Shown piece by piece: positions 18,507-31,733 of a stretch of DNA of 64,000 nucleotides (position 1 is its first letter; each line of letters opens with the position of its first letter). Location of the stretch: NCBI RefSeq assembly GCF_042242105.1, contig NC_092012.1:8871470-8935469 (forward strand), read 5' to 3'. The position numbers and the translations under genes are program-made. The notes under the pieces were generated by a model. That model ran no database searches. It worked only from the letters and a program-made list of their open reading frames with translations, and had not been told where the DNA came from. Origin of the DNA: Pempheris klunzingeri. Its lineage: Eukaryota > Chordata > Actinopteri > Acropomatiformes > Pempheridae.

Positions 18507-21500
18507 TCAGAGCCTGATTCTTCCCTCTGCGATGGAGGTGAATATCTCCTGAGTCATGGGTACATAGCCCTTATTGTCCTCCAGGTAGAACAAAGGGTCC
18601 CTGACGACGGCAGGGTTGAAGCCCTCTTCTGCCACCTTCACCTTCATTTGCTTAAACGTCCCAGTTACGACCACTGCCTCCTGCCAGGGAAAAATAAAGG
18701 TGTGTGACTTTTTCAGTCATATTGCCGATTTTTTTACATTTAACAATCATGTAAGGAAATTCAGCCTGCTTTGTTAACCTGTATGCGAAGGAAGCGTGGT
18801 CTTGCATAGCTGGGGAGGTAATTTTTTACGTGCTGATACACAGCTTTGCCATCAAAGTCCGTGTTTTCCTTCAGCTTCAGTGCTGCCATGCCGATTCTTC
18901 CCTCATGTCCTAATCAGTCAAGGTCACAATACAAAGAGGAGTTATTTCAAGACAAAAAGATGAGCAGCTCTTTATGTGTTCAATACCATGGCAAAGTACA
19001 CAGGGCATTTTTCTTCGACAATTGCTCTCAATCTTTATATTTTTAACTTAATTTGCAGGATTTTATGGTTGTGATTACATGGATTAATGATTCATAGGCA
19101 TGTGAGATAGAGTGGTCAGGCTTTTAGGTTTTTGCCAACATGAGTTCTTTTAGATAACTGTTATCTCATGTCTCTCTCTTTTATAAATCTTGAATCATTG
19201 CTAATCATATACAATAATTATTACCTGGCACCTTAACACCATAGACATTAGCCTCCTCGATGCAGTCCACCACGACCAAGTGATCGGCCACCTCTGTGGT
19301 TGCCACATTTTCTCCTTTCCACCTGTTTTAGATGACAGTAAAAATATACTTGGGAACTGGGAAGAGTTTGATACAGTTAATCATTTAGATACAAGCATAT
19401 AAAGAGAAAAATGTATTATCATATGCAGAAAATGCTGAAATATTAAGTCACTGAAGAATTTTTATATTATTTGTTTCATCCTCTGACCTGAAAGTGTCTC
19501 CAATGCGGTCTTGAAAGAAGACAAATCCCTCATCGTCTATCTTTAGAAGGTCTCCACTGTTAAAGTATAAGTCTCCCTTCACAAACACATCTCCCAGCGT
19601 CTTCTTCTCTGTCTGCTGCTTGTTCTTAGCGTAGCCACTGAAAGGTGTTCTTTCTCCAATCCTTGCCACCAACAAACCTGTCTCTCCTGCGCAACAAAGC
19701 AACAAGCACAGAATATGCATTAGTGAGAACTACAAGGTCAAGAGAAAGCTGTAAACTGTACTTCTGGGGGACGGTGGCTCACCTCTGGGGACTTTACCAC
19801 AAAATCCTCTGGAGTCTCTGACTGGCTCTTCTTTCTCTGTGTCATACTTTATGAGCTCATACGGATTCCCCATCTGAAAAAGGATTTAACATGTGAAAAA
19901 GAATAAAGTAATCACTCATATAAAGATTTGTGTTTTGCAGATTTGAATTATTGCAACACATTTACAGCACATCTATATTGTAATGATGCAATTAACACCT
20001 GTAAAGTTTGGATAAAACAGCCCAGCCAACCCAGTAAGTCCATCCCATGGTGTTAAAAAACTGTATAAGCGAGAAATAAACTGCATTTAGCACCCCTGCC
20101 CCCTTACTTTATGGATAAAATTCTCTTTGCCAATAGCTCCAACTTTGCCAACGTAGTTGACAAAACCAATATTTCCTTCTGTTGCTCCGTAGCATTCGCA
20201 GATACAAATATCCCCAAATCGCTGCAGGAAATCATCCCAGGTGTCGGGCCTCATCCCGTTCCCCAAAGCCAGTCGCACTTTATGATCTCTGTCATTGTCT
20301 CTCTAGAGGAAAAGGAAGGAAAGGACACATTATGTCTACTTTTGGGTTTGAGCGCAAGCAGTGTGTCTGACTGCTGCAGTTGTGTAACAGCTAATAAATG
20401 TATCACTATATCAACCATATTTATTATTTAGTTATTTTATCCTGGGTTTTACCTGTGGTATGTTGCAGAGGTAGCGCATAATTTCTCCTATGTACTGAAT
20501 AACAGTCACATTGTTCTTTCTACAGTCATTCCAGAACTGGGAGGCGGAAAATTTACGCCTTAAAACAACAGTGAGGCCTAGAAATGAGGAGGCACAGATT
20601 TCAGCAACACATAAACTCGCAGTGAGAGCTCAGTAAGTGATTTAAACTTATGACCTATAGGACTTTGAAATACAAACACTGGAAACTAGAGCCAAACTGC
20701 TATTTGAGGCCATATACCCATTGGTTTAACCTTTGGTAAACTCACCACAATACGGTCTGGAAATCATGTTATGTAGTTTTATGATGCCTTGAATTACCTT
20801 TTTCTATCGCTCCACAAAGTCCCATCAGAAAGCCAGCACTGTGGTAAAGAGGCAGGCATGTGTAGATGATATCATCTGAGCGAACACCAGCGACAGCCTG
20901 AAGAAAAGATGCCATCCATAACCTCTCATGGTTAATTATAGCGGCCTTGGGAAGCCCTAGAAGATAACATCATAATTAAAAGCAAACATACCTTGCTTTT
21001 ATTGTCCTACTTCTATCATTCAAGGCCGGCACACAAAAAATACGCACACAGATTAGAAGCTGAGGTCAGAGGAGATTACCTGTGGTTCCTGAGGTGTAGA
21101 TGTACAGCGCAGGACTCTTGATGTTAATGTTGGCCCTCAAATGAAGTGACAGAGGCTGGTCTGAGGCCTGCTGAATTTTGTCGGAGAGACTTTGAATGCC
21201 GTCCACATTACAGTCCTCACCGAGGATAAACACGTGGACGCCCTTCTGTTTCAAGGTGGGCAACACCTCCTCTACAGCCTCTCGCAAGTCTAAGACAGAC
21301 AGGCAGGAGAGAGCTGGTGAAGACTTCGTGGAGGTCAATGCAATGACAATAAAAATGGGAAAACAATCTGTACAGATATGGAAAATCATGATGATGAAGC
21401 TCGACGAGCCCAGCTTCTCTATAAGTTTAACAATGGAAACAAAACTAACGTCAGAATTCTTTATTGGCCAAATATTTTGACACCATGAAAGGAATTTGAC

Positions 21501-22494
21501 TCTGGCTCTTAATATATTTCAAATTAGAGATGTAGAGATGTGTTGCCTATATCAGTTTATTGCAGATATATTGGCCTCAGTGTACATGACAGCCAAGAAG
21601 AAACAGAAAATTCATGTAGTAGGTCTCTTGGTCACTTTTATAAATGTAAGAAGTCTATATTAAGATTGTTTGTTCATGTGTTTAAGTTTTATAAATTACT
21701 TTATGAATTAGTCAATATAGTGTATTGATATCAGCATTTGGTCTCAAAATCCCTATATAATGCAAACAACATATTAGATTAGAATTCATTAAAGAACACA
21801 ACCATGCCGTTCCTGCATAAAACTCCTGTAAAAAGGGGTAATGAACAGGTTTTTAATAAAATTCAAAATGCAGGTTTATGTGACAACATTAATGACTTAG
21901 AAGTCAAGAAAACCACCTTATATTCCTAATGCAACGCTAGACAAATAAATAATGCAGAAATCGTAAACACACAGAGGATAACACACTATGTGGGCCTTAT
22001 ATCCCCAACTTACCGGCTCCAGCGACCAGGGCTTTGGCGTCACAGCAGGAGAAGCAGTGCAGCAAAGATTTGGATCTGATGTTGTGGTTCAGGAGAGAAG
22101 CAGTGCAGCCCAGCTTGGCCAGGGCGAGCCAGGTCCACACAAAGTGAGGCTCGTTTCCCAGGAAAAGGGCCACCGTGTCTCCCTCCTTTAGGTGGGCATG
22201 TGTGGAGAGAGCTCTGGCCACTCGGTTGCTCTCTTTGTCGACTTGGCTGTAAGTGTAAGAACTTTCCTCAAAAATGATGAACTTCTTGTGCGGCTGTCTC
22301 GCCACTTTGTCCAGAAAACAATCCAAAATGGTGTAAAACGGTTTCTGCTTCTTGAATTTGGTCAGTTTCGAGTAGATGTGTATTGCGTTAATTGCGTAAT
22401 TTAAATCTTTCCAAACATAAGGGTTTCTCAGGTAAAGCAGCAATGGCAAAATTGCCAAACCTGCAAGAGCGGTATATAGAATATATGCAATCAT
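18507..22494 (-). CDS. slc27a2: Very long-chain acyl-CoA synthetase / fatty acid transport protein 2, copy A
   Basis: Activates long and very long fatty acids (and in mammals bile-acid precursors) to CoA thioesters and drives fatty acid uptake, at ER, peroxisome or plasma membrane. Exons (5' to 3'): 22014-22494, 21080-21289, 20798-20956, 20453-20577, 20108-20302, 19783-19873, 19488-19686, 19225-19322, 18779-18909, 18507-18680; 620 aa, equal to human SLC27A2. The start ATG at 22494 opens a hydrophobic membrane segment ([20 protein letters not shown]); a GTG further upstream was rejected. AMP-binding motif YTSGTTGLPK at 225-234; family motif GDTFRWKGEN at 483-492; C-terminal VTGTFKQMK. The usual EFYxATEGN block reads ECYGATEGN. 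The protein ends GRIRL, a weak peroxisomal signal at best. Copy B lies 2.9 kb upstream on the same strand. The a/b paralog name cannot be settled here. Confidence 0.95.
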
Positions 22495-22602
22495 TATAGC
22501 CTGATCAGGAGAAATCTGTCGGTCCTGCTGCTGTGAGAGTCCCGCAAGCTTCACTTTTCGACAGCGCACAGCTGGATATGCATCTGTTCAGTTTACGCCC
22601 CT

Positions 22603-22615
22603 TGAACTTTGAACG
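22603..22615 (-). promoter_or_regulatory. DR1-like nuclear receptor site upstream of slc27a2 copy A
   Basis: On the minus strand the bases read CGTTCA, A, AGTTCA: two nuclear-receptor half-sites separated by one base, close to HNF4/PPAR DR1 elements. It lies about 110 bases upstream of the ATG. Mammalian SLC27A2 is a liver gene induced by PPAR-alpha. Motif match only. Confidence 0.4.
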
Positions 22616-22639
22616 ATTTTCTCATCAGGGAGTCTGATA

Positions 22640-25364
22640 AAAAGAGGCCACATTTCCTGGGTGGAAACTCATTCTTCTGCTGATGCCAGTCATGAAAAGT
22701 CCTCGTTCTCTTTTGCAATCCTATTTAATCTTTGTGCTCACATCATGGCGTCAGAACAAGCCTCCCTGGGCTGCAGGGAATGCTGCCAAAACGAGGATTT
22801 GTGCCTGTGTGTCTGTCCACATAACTCAAGACGGATATTTTTAAACTGCAATGATTTAAAAACCACAATGTTTTAGACATTGACAAAACTCATTTATGCA
22901 AAGAGTTATTACTAATAATACTATACTATATTACTATATAATACTATACTAATACTATATACTATACTATACTATTATACTACTAATAATTAATAATCAC
23001 TTTGTTGCAGGGTTCAGCCAAGGCAGGAGCTGTGAAATCAAGCCTTTTTGCTCCATCAGAATGGTTGAGAAACGACAGATCATGTCCCAACAGTAGTTCA
23101 CCTCTCTGGGATTATTCTGTAATGCAGTCAACGGTATCTAATGGCAGGGTCCCTGGGAAAATGACTCACTCTGTTATGACTATCAGGTCTGTTTGTATAT
23201 CAATTGTTTTCCTTTACTTCGCCACAGGGAAGTTGGAAGTATTTTTCGAGGGGAGTGGTTTAAGAGCGTGTGATCTGTGACATGTTAAGCAACTTAATGT
23301 TCAGAATAAACACTTGAGAAATGTAGTAGTATTCATTTTCAGTAGGTAAATCTGAAACTTGTGTGGAGGTGATTTTACAGCAGGGTTTAACAACAATAAT
23401 CCAAATTATGGAGGATATTTAAAGCAGCAGGTAGGTCATCTGTTGCCGACTCCCTGGTCAAAACACACAGGCTTAACATTTACAGGATGAATATCACACA
23501 CTAAATGATGTGTCGTGTTTCATATAGCCTATTGATGTCCATCCTTCTGTCTGACCTCAGAACTAGTAGCTGTCAATACTTTCTGCTTTCTGTTCGGATT
23601 TCGTTGGTTTTATCTTCTGTCCTCCGAAAGGCCATAGTAGGATATTTGTTGCTCTGTGTGCACAAGAAGACCCAGAGGGCTACGTTCGCGGTGCCGCCTC
23701 ATTACAGATACATGCGCAGTGCCCAGTGCGCCAGGTACGCGCTCCCTTGGCACATCGGTGGCGCACGGTCCATGCTGAGGAGCCTTGGAGGATACTGAGC
23801 AGGAGCGGGCTAAGCATCGCTGAGCTATGAAAGCATATGTTCTTTGTGTTGGAAGGAAATATGACATACAGAGATCAAAGTCAGACAAATTTAAGCACCA
23901 GTTCTTTATTTTCAAAAGGTTTGGTGCGGTAAAGGGAAACTTTCAACTTCACCGATAAGATCTGCCTGAGCTCAACTTTATTGTACAAGCTGTAAATGCA
24001 GCAATTTATAAGGACTTTGTACCTTTTTAAAATCATTAAAGTAGAGAGAGATATGAATCTATGCTGTTCCAGTCCATATATAATAAGCACATACTTCTGT
24101 GTTCTTCTGGTCTGCTGCTTTTTCATCCTATGGGTCCTTCAGTCCCACCTAAGAGAAATCTTAGTGCTTCAGAACACACTGATATTTTGGACATTAGTGT
24201 GCTTCCAACTTTGTGGCAACAGTTTAGGAAACAGCCCTTTGATATTTCAACAAGACAATATCATGATCAATAACGACATGGTGTCCCAGCTATCAGTGAA
24301 AGTACATGACAGGCCTGCACAAAACCATGAACTCAACCTCAAGCAACACCTCTGGGACCTCACTAATTCTCTTGGAGCTGAATGGGAGCACATTTCTGCA
24401 GCCAGGATGTAATGGAAGAACTTCCCAGAGGAGTGGAGGCCGTTTTTGCCAGTAGATGAATGTACGTGGTTTGTTCAAGATGTTCAAAAGTCACACATGG
24501 GTGTCATTTTCGAGTGGCCACGTTGACCTGTTCAACATTTCTGGCGATGTGGTGTAAGCACTGTGCACCTATAACTATACTCTGGTTGCACATGCATTTG
24601 TCTCCACCTTGTGGCTTTTCCTCATTTATTTTTGTGTTGTTATAACTATGATGATCACTTTGATTTTCAAGAAAGTAATTCATATTTACACACATTGGTA
24701 CATGAATATAAAACTCTTGTTCTACCTATTTTTTTTTGGAACTCTTGGACCATGACGTGCTACTCACATCTGTTATGAAAGCAAAGGATTCTGTACATCA
24801 GAAAATAAGTCCAACATGTCAAATGATTGTAGTTTGCTCTCCATGGAGACTGTGAGAAGTGTGTCATTAAAATACACTCTCCGTTCATCCATATTGAGTC
24901 TTGGCTGTGATTGGCTGTACCCCCCACTATCCCAACAGCAACACTTCTCAACACCATTATTAAACTGAGTAAAGTAGAAGCAGCAGCCCTCATTCTATTA
25001 ATACACTTATCATATTATCACCGGACAGTAAATATATCACTTACACTGACTAATTCTGCCCTCCCCTGTCAGGCTGACTCTGGAGCCTGACTTTATGTTC
25101 CACCTCAGTGGAAATTTGTCTTTGGCTACTCCCAATGTACACTGTACAATGTACACAGAGCACAGCACAATACATACAAATCCTTACTAATTAATCCTCT
25201 GATTCCCATCTACTGCTTTAATAAAAGGGCTTTCTGCCTCCATATTATTGCACTACACATACATGTGTAAGTTTTAGTAAAAAGATTGATTCAGTCACCG
25301 AGCTGGAAGTTATCATTAAAAGTATCAATGCAGCCCACACAGTCGGTGAACACCAAGGGCCTAC
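22640..25364. other. Spacer between slc27a2 copies A and B
   Basis: It holds the promoter side of copy A, an ACTATACTAAT-rich low-complexity stretch (22910-22995), a CG-richer patch at 23680-23800 with no recognisable coding content, and the Tc1-like relic at 24130-24450. No intact gene was seen. The 3' untranslated region of copy B runs into its right end; ATTAAA on the minus strand near 25216-25221 is a possible poly(A) signal. Confidence 0.5.
24130..24450 (+). mobile_element. Degenerate Tc1/mariner-like transposon fragment
   Basis: DNA blocks recall the 3' half of fish Tc1-like transposase genes, in order: an ACTTTGTGGCAACAGTTT segment, a TTTCAACAAGACAAT segment (the QQDN block), CAGGCCTGCACAAAACC-ATGAACTCAACC (the PAQSPDLNP block), CACCTCTGGGA, GCTGAATGGGAGCA and CTTCCCAGAGGAGTGGAGGC. 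The frame is broken and the acidic triad is incomplete, so it is inactive. The 5' part and the inverted repeats were not found. Confidence 0.65.
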
Positions 25365-28300
25365 TCATAGTTTGCTGTCTCCTGACATGATGCAGCCGTA
25401 GACCTGAGCTGTCAGCGGTACGTAACTCTTCTCGTCATCAGCAAGGATGTAAAGAGGGTCCTGGACACGTCCCGGATCGAAATTCTCCTCCACGAGCTTC
25501 ACCTTCATCTGCTTGAAAGTCCCCGTCACCTCAACGGCATCCTAGATGGAAGAAAAATCAACTCACTCAGGTATAATATCAGGATGTCGACATCTGCTTT
25601 ATATTGACAATATTGAGATGGTGGCGTGAGCACTAAACACAATCTTTGTAATTTACATCTTTTGAGAACAAAACAATGTTTGTTTTTCAAATAATAAAAT
25701 TTATAACATACCAAGTGTGAAATGCAGAACAGTTTGTGTGAATAAAATCACCTGTATTCTTATGAAGCGAGGTCGGGCGTAGGAGGGCAGGTAGCTCACC
25801 ACATGGTTATATATTTTCCTCCCATCAAACTGGGCACCTTCCTTCACAGTGACCGCTGCCATCCCTATCCGCCCCTCATGCCCTGCATTGCCAAAAACAT
25901 AAAAAAACGGAGAAAGTGTGCGCCTTCATTAACTTATTTATTATCAAATCAAAGTCTGTCTTTAATATTCTACCATTTGGAAGTCACGGTATTCTTACTA
26001 AACACATTGTTGGGGTAAGACATGACCATCACCTGGCACTTGGACTCCGTAAACGTTGGCCTCTTTGACACAATCGCTGATCGTCAGGATGTCTGACACC
26101 TCGGTTGTAGCCACATTCTCACCTTTCCACCTGTGGGCTCAAACAAGTTTCAACTTTATATCAGGTTTTAACTCTAAGACACACAAACAGTTTACAGGCC
26201 AATGCATGTGAGGAAACAAAAACATATCCCCTCTTTGCATGCTCAAAGCTCATGTCTGAGCAACAAATACAAGTTTGCCCAGAACTTTTCTAAATGAGCC
26301 TCATGAATAACATACAGGGAAAGAGACTGCTGAAAAATTGCACTCGGCAACAAACACATTAAATATGTATACTGTATAACCAGTGCTGCTGTGGGCTACA
26401 ACAAACATTCCTATTAAGTTAAATTTCTACTAAAAATGGCAGAGCCTCTCTTAAACCTGTCGCAGGTAAATCAACAAGGAAAGAGATTAATTCTACAGAA
26501 ACTACAAAACTACATTTGTATTTCATTCAAGTCTTTCATTTGTAGTTGTATGATATAAAGAAAAATCACGGTGCACGGGAGTTCTGTACCTGAATGTGTC
26601 GCCTACACGATCCTGAAAGTAAATGAAGTTGTCGTTATCGATCCTCAATAGGTCTCCACTGTTGAAGTAAAGATCTCCTTTCTTGAGAACATTACGGAGT
26701 CTCTTCTTCTCCGTTTGATCCTCATTCTGGGCGTAGCCGACAAAAGGAGCAATGTCTGTGATCTTCGACACCAGCAGTCCTGTCTCACCTTAAAGAAAAA
26801 GCCAAGAGACGTGTCTTTCACTGTCTATCCGTGGACTACTTTGCCCCATCACTGGGGTCCTGATTTGGTCTGTAAACTGTCTTCGTCTGCAGGGGGCAGA
26901 TGTAACATCAAGTGTGATGCTGCATAAAATAAACACAGGAATCTATATCAAGTGCGTGGAGATGACGTCGAAACTCTGTGATAGATGGATCTAATTTACA
27001 TTAACATATATTAACAAGAGTTTTCTTCACCTTTGGGTGACTCAACACAGAGGCCGTTAGAATCTCGAACCGGTTCATCCCGCTCTGTGTCATACTTAAT
27101 CAGAGTGTAGGGAAACAGCTTCTACAGGAGGAGGTAAATCCATCAGTATTGCATTATGTGCCCAAAGCACCAGCAGCACAACAAAACATGTAATTCCAAT
27201 ATCATTTATTGACAGACACATATAGAAGTCAAATAAATGACACACACAACATTTTTGTGGATGTGTAAATATTAGATATTAGATAGAGACCATCACAATG
27301 CAAAATGTTTTGGAATGAACTCTAGTGATTCATAAAAAATATATATTTGAAGTGATATTTAGGCCACCAATGAACATTTTAGCATGAAACTTGTGTGAAA
27401 AATAATCTTAATTCAAGGTCCACTAATGAGCTTTCAACCACATCTTTTATAAGAATGGACGAGGACCGTCTTCACCAGTAAAATGACACCGAGATGTAGC
27501 CGAAAGGTGTGAAAACGCAATCAAGTGGACCATAACTTATATTTCTTTTTACACACACACACACTAATAAATTGACTATAAATGACAACAGAAACTTTGT
27601 TAACAGAAACATTTTTTGATCCATTTCTTACCCGATGCAAAAAGTTGACTCGTCCAATAGCTCCAACTTTTCCTGCGTAGTTGACAAATCCCACATTTCC
27701 CTCAGTGGAGGCGTAAAACTCTCGGACCTGAATGTCCCCAAAGCGATTGAGGAACTCTCTCCATATCTCTGCTCTGACGCCGTTGCCGATGGCCAGTCTT
27801 ACTTTATGGTCCTTGTCGTTTTCTCTCTGAATTGTCATATAAAAACAGAAAAAAAACAGATCAAGCACGAGTGCTAGAATCGACTGAGCACTACAATCGA
27901 CCTGCCAGCATTTTAAAAGGGGTTTTTACAAAATGTGAGACTTCCCTGCTTTTAAACTAACACATATGCGAATGTGCTATATAATAAACAGACATTAGAC
28001 CCTAATCAGACCCTATTGGGTACCTTTCTGATAAATTCTATACATAAATTCTTATATAAAGAGAGACAGGGAAACACTAGCATAAATACTTCTGTGTGAC
28101 TTAAATGTACTCATCTCTCTGAAAACCTTACAAATATTATACAAAAAATACCATTCACTTAATGTGACCCTAACATCATATAATAGTCCAGAGAGATTTG
28201 GTTGCCAAGTTACTTGATATGGTCTTCCTAAGTAAAGGCCAGCATCTATTCCTAGAGGTGACCAGATACAGAAAAACCACCTCCTCTTGCTGGTACAGGG

Positions 28301-31300
28301 TCATGCAGTAAATTGAGACAGCACTTCATGTGATGCAACTTGATACTCTGAATGAATAGCCATACATGTATGCAGAATGTTTACAGTAGTCCTAAATACA
28401 GCGATATCAAAAGTATGCAATCATTCTGATGCTTAAAAATATCAATTATTCATATCAGCAACTGATATTTTCATGTATCCATAATGCTGCATGCTGTTCA
28501 GACCCCTAAAGATAATGACGCAGAAGGCTGGAACCCGAGATTTAATGATTTCTATTTTGGTAAACCAGCTGTGCTGTGCTGTGGGAATGTACAGATTTGG
28601 AAAGTTAATCTCTCGACTAGATCTGCTGGAATGGCAGCTTGTTGCAGCCGGTTCACGGCACTCTGCAAGTTTCTCAAGCGAAGGAGTTTTAGAGAGGCTA
28701 AGAGGGCAGAGAGGAGTCACGGTGCCCCCAGCACCCTGCCAGAGAAACCCTGTCTGTCGCGCAAGATGGAGGGTCACCTTAGCCTCCAGCTAACGCTGAA
28801 AAAATGCCACTGGTTTGGGTTTTGCTTTAGAGTTTTAACTGTCACATGATCAAGACACTGCTGGAGAGGCTTTTCAAAGAAACAAAATGGGTAATACCTG
28901 GAGTAACTGATGCAGATGATCAAAACTAAAAAGATCAGCATCAGCAACTTAAATCCTTTATCTGCAAAACAAATATAATTCTCTGGTCTCTTCTCTGAAC
29001 TCTGCTCTGCATGGCTGAACGCCACTGTGTGAAAAAACTGGGAACAGTCCGACTTATTTTTACCTTCGGTGTGCTACAGAGGTAACGCATCACCTCTCCT
29101 ATGTACTGGACAACAGTCACACTGTATTTCCTGCAGTCATCCCAGAACTGAGAGGCAGAAAACTTCTTCTTCAGAATGATGGTAGATCCTTCAAAATAAG
29201 ACAAAAAATAACAGTTTTAGTTTCGTGGCTTTCAGTTGAGAGAGTCCTGCTGTTTACAGCTTTTGAAAACCTTAAATATTCAGTTATAAAATCAGAGATA
29301 CAGCTGATGTGATGTTGTAAGAGATGTTTATAATTATATTTATATATTTACGTATTGACCAATAACTTTTAGAATTATATTCTGAATTAAACATGAACTA
29401 CTGTACTTAATGTAAAACAAAACGCACCATATATTGAACTGTTTGCAATTGAACTGCATGTACTGCACAACAGGAATGTGTTGGCTGTGGGGCAGTATTG
29501 AATATCTCCTAATATGTGGCTGCTTACACAGACTTACAAAGGCGGTGTGAACTTTAGCCTATTTAGACCAAAGCAGTTGGAAAGTAGAGGTAATCTGGTC
29601 GTGGTTGAACCGGCTCTGTTCAGATTACTGGCTCAGTCACAAAAGACTCTTTCATTTAGTTTTCCAGGGGCTGGAGATCGAGAGGGAGAAGGAGGAGCAG
29701 CAGGGACATCATTTTAATGAAGTGTGGACACAAGTTCAAGTCCGTGTACAGTTTTGAAGCACTAGCCTCATATTTAGGTCAACCTTATGAAGGTAACAGG
29801 GCGCCACTTCAGGGGGCGCAGCTGGTGGATGAGTAAACTACTTGCCCTCCATCGCAGAGGTCTGAAGTTCAAGTGATTCATCCGGCAACAAATAAAATCA
29901 AGTGTCAGTGATCACAGGAGGGAGGCCAGTGAGGGATCACCTCCCTGTCACTGCATGCTGGAAGATCAATGAGTGTAGTAAAATGATTCAGAGCTGATTT
30001 GGAACCTGCCTGATTTAATTTTTTTTTAAAAATCATCAGTGTCCTGTGAAAACCACGTGCCTCTTAAAAGTCCGCTTTTCGTGAGCTAAGCTTTGCGGCA
30101 ATGCATTTTTCAGCTACCAATAGCTTATTTAGCTTAAGAGGTAGGATCACTTCCACAAACGCCAAAGTAGCACTAAAGCTAATCAGTTTATTTCACTGAG
30201 ATTTCAAAGTTGTCAAAGTTGGAGCCAAATGGTTCATGTGGTTTCTCTGTTTGCAGCTCGAGCCCGTTACAATCAGTTTGGTGTACACATGGATCACAGT
30301 GCAGGTTTGACTTGTTACTGAGCTGCAGTCTGAATGTGCAACAGCTTGGCCTGAAGTATCATAACCGTACAATCTTAGTACAGTTATTTGTTTTTTGCCG
30401 TATCTTCAGTCTGGCATGTATAAAACAACCTAACAACTCCTTGTTAGGTCACTTAAGCATCCGTCAGTCTTCAAGGAATCTCACACAGCCGTCACAAAGA
30501 CGTCACGACTGTCTGAGCTACACCTCAGCAATCTCACCTGTCTCAATGGAGCCAATAAAGCCTATGATAAATCCAGCTGTGTGGTACAGAGGCAGGTTGA
30601 GGTAGATGACATCGTTACATGTGACACCGTTTGAAGATAAAACAGCCAGGGCTGTTAGGAGGCGGTTCTGATTGACCACTGCTGCCTTAGGGAGACCTGA
30701 AATACAGCAGGACGCAAAGAGGGCAAACCTTGAGAGCTGCGACATGCTGCATCAGGAACAGGTCATCACATGAAACTGAAGAACAAGCAATACCTGTAGT
30801 TCCAGAAGTGTAAATGTAAACTGCAGGACTTTTGAACGTGATGTGCGATCTGAGGGATCGTGGGAGCGGAGAGTCCGACGCCTCGTCCACTTTGTCAGAG
30901 AGGCTCTGGATACCAGGGGCGTCACAGTGTTTGGTCATCAGGAGGACGGTGACGCCCTGCTCTGTCAGCGAGGGCAGCACATCCTCCACTGCCTCCTTAA
31001 GCTCTGGAGAGGCACGTACAGAACAACCATAACCACCACATCCTCGTTTTAGATTCACACACAGACTTGACTGTGTCCTGGCTAAATGTGCATGTTTACA
31101 GAAAAATGCAAGTATGATTGAAGCCTTATACCAACCAACCAAACACTTCAATTATTCATCTAACAAAAGAAACCAAAAACCCTATAATTTTCACAGAAGC
31201 TTTAAATTTAAACTTCAGTTGAATAGAAACTCATTTTAGATGAATGCTCACATTCTAATACTATGCATTTTAGTCTGACATTGCTGTGTAATGATCAGCA

Positions 31301-31675
31301 TAAGCCCCCTTCACCTCCACATGATTACGTTAAGTCTTTCTGACAGGGAGTCCATTCAGGATTATTCTCTACACATCACTTGGGCTACAAAATATCAACT
31401 ACATCAGTCACCGGACCCCATAAATGTTCTTTTGTCCATTTATTCAGGCACTTGTAATTTGAGCTAAAGGCTATTAAAAGATGATTTGAGGAAGATTCTT
31501 AAAAATAGCTTGAACCCTTTGAACCCCCTGGACTGACAGAGGTTAAAGTGAAACCAGAAGCCATATCAATAATTTTGTTTCTCAGCTATTCAAATAAAAA
31601 AAAAAAAACTTAGATCCAACCTGAAGCTGTTTAAAGAACAGAACTAACTGCATTAACTTTAAAGATTTGCTCATT

Positions 31676-31733
<58 letters not shown>

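Noticed and set aside
22495-22569. N-terminal extension of slc27a2 copy A from an upstream GTG
   Set aside because: Vertebrate genes rarely start at GTG, and the ATG at 22494 begins the family's N-terminal membrane segment and gives 620 aa, the human length.
28484-28849. Overlapping plus-strand frames of 121 and 100 codons inside a copy B intron
   Set aside because: No similarity to known proteins and no donor or acceptor pattern; chance frames in a less AT-rich patch.
29800-29890. Possible tRNA-derived SINE or tRNA gene (GGTGGATGAGTAAACTA ... AGTTCAAGTG)
   Set aside because: A/B-box likeness is weak, the cloverleaf could not be drawn convincingly and no poly-A or tail repeat follows.
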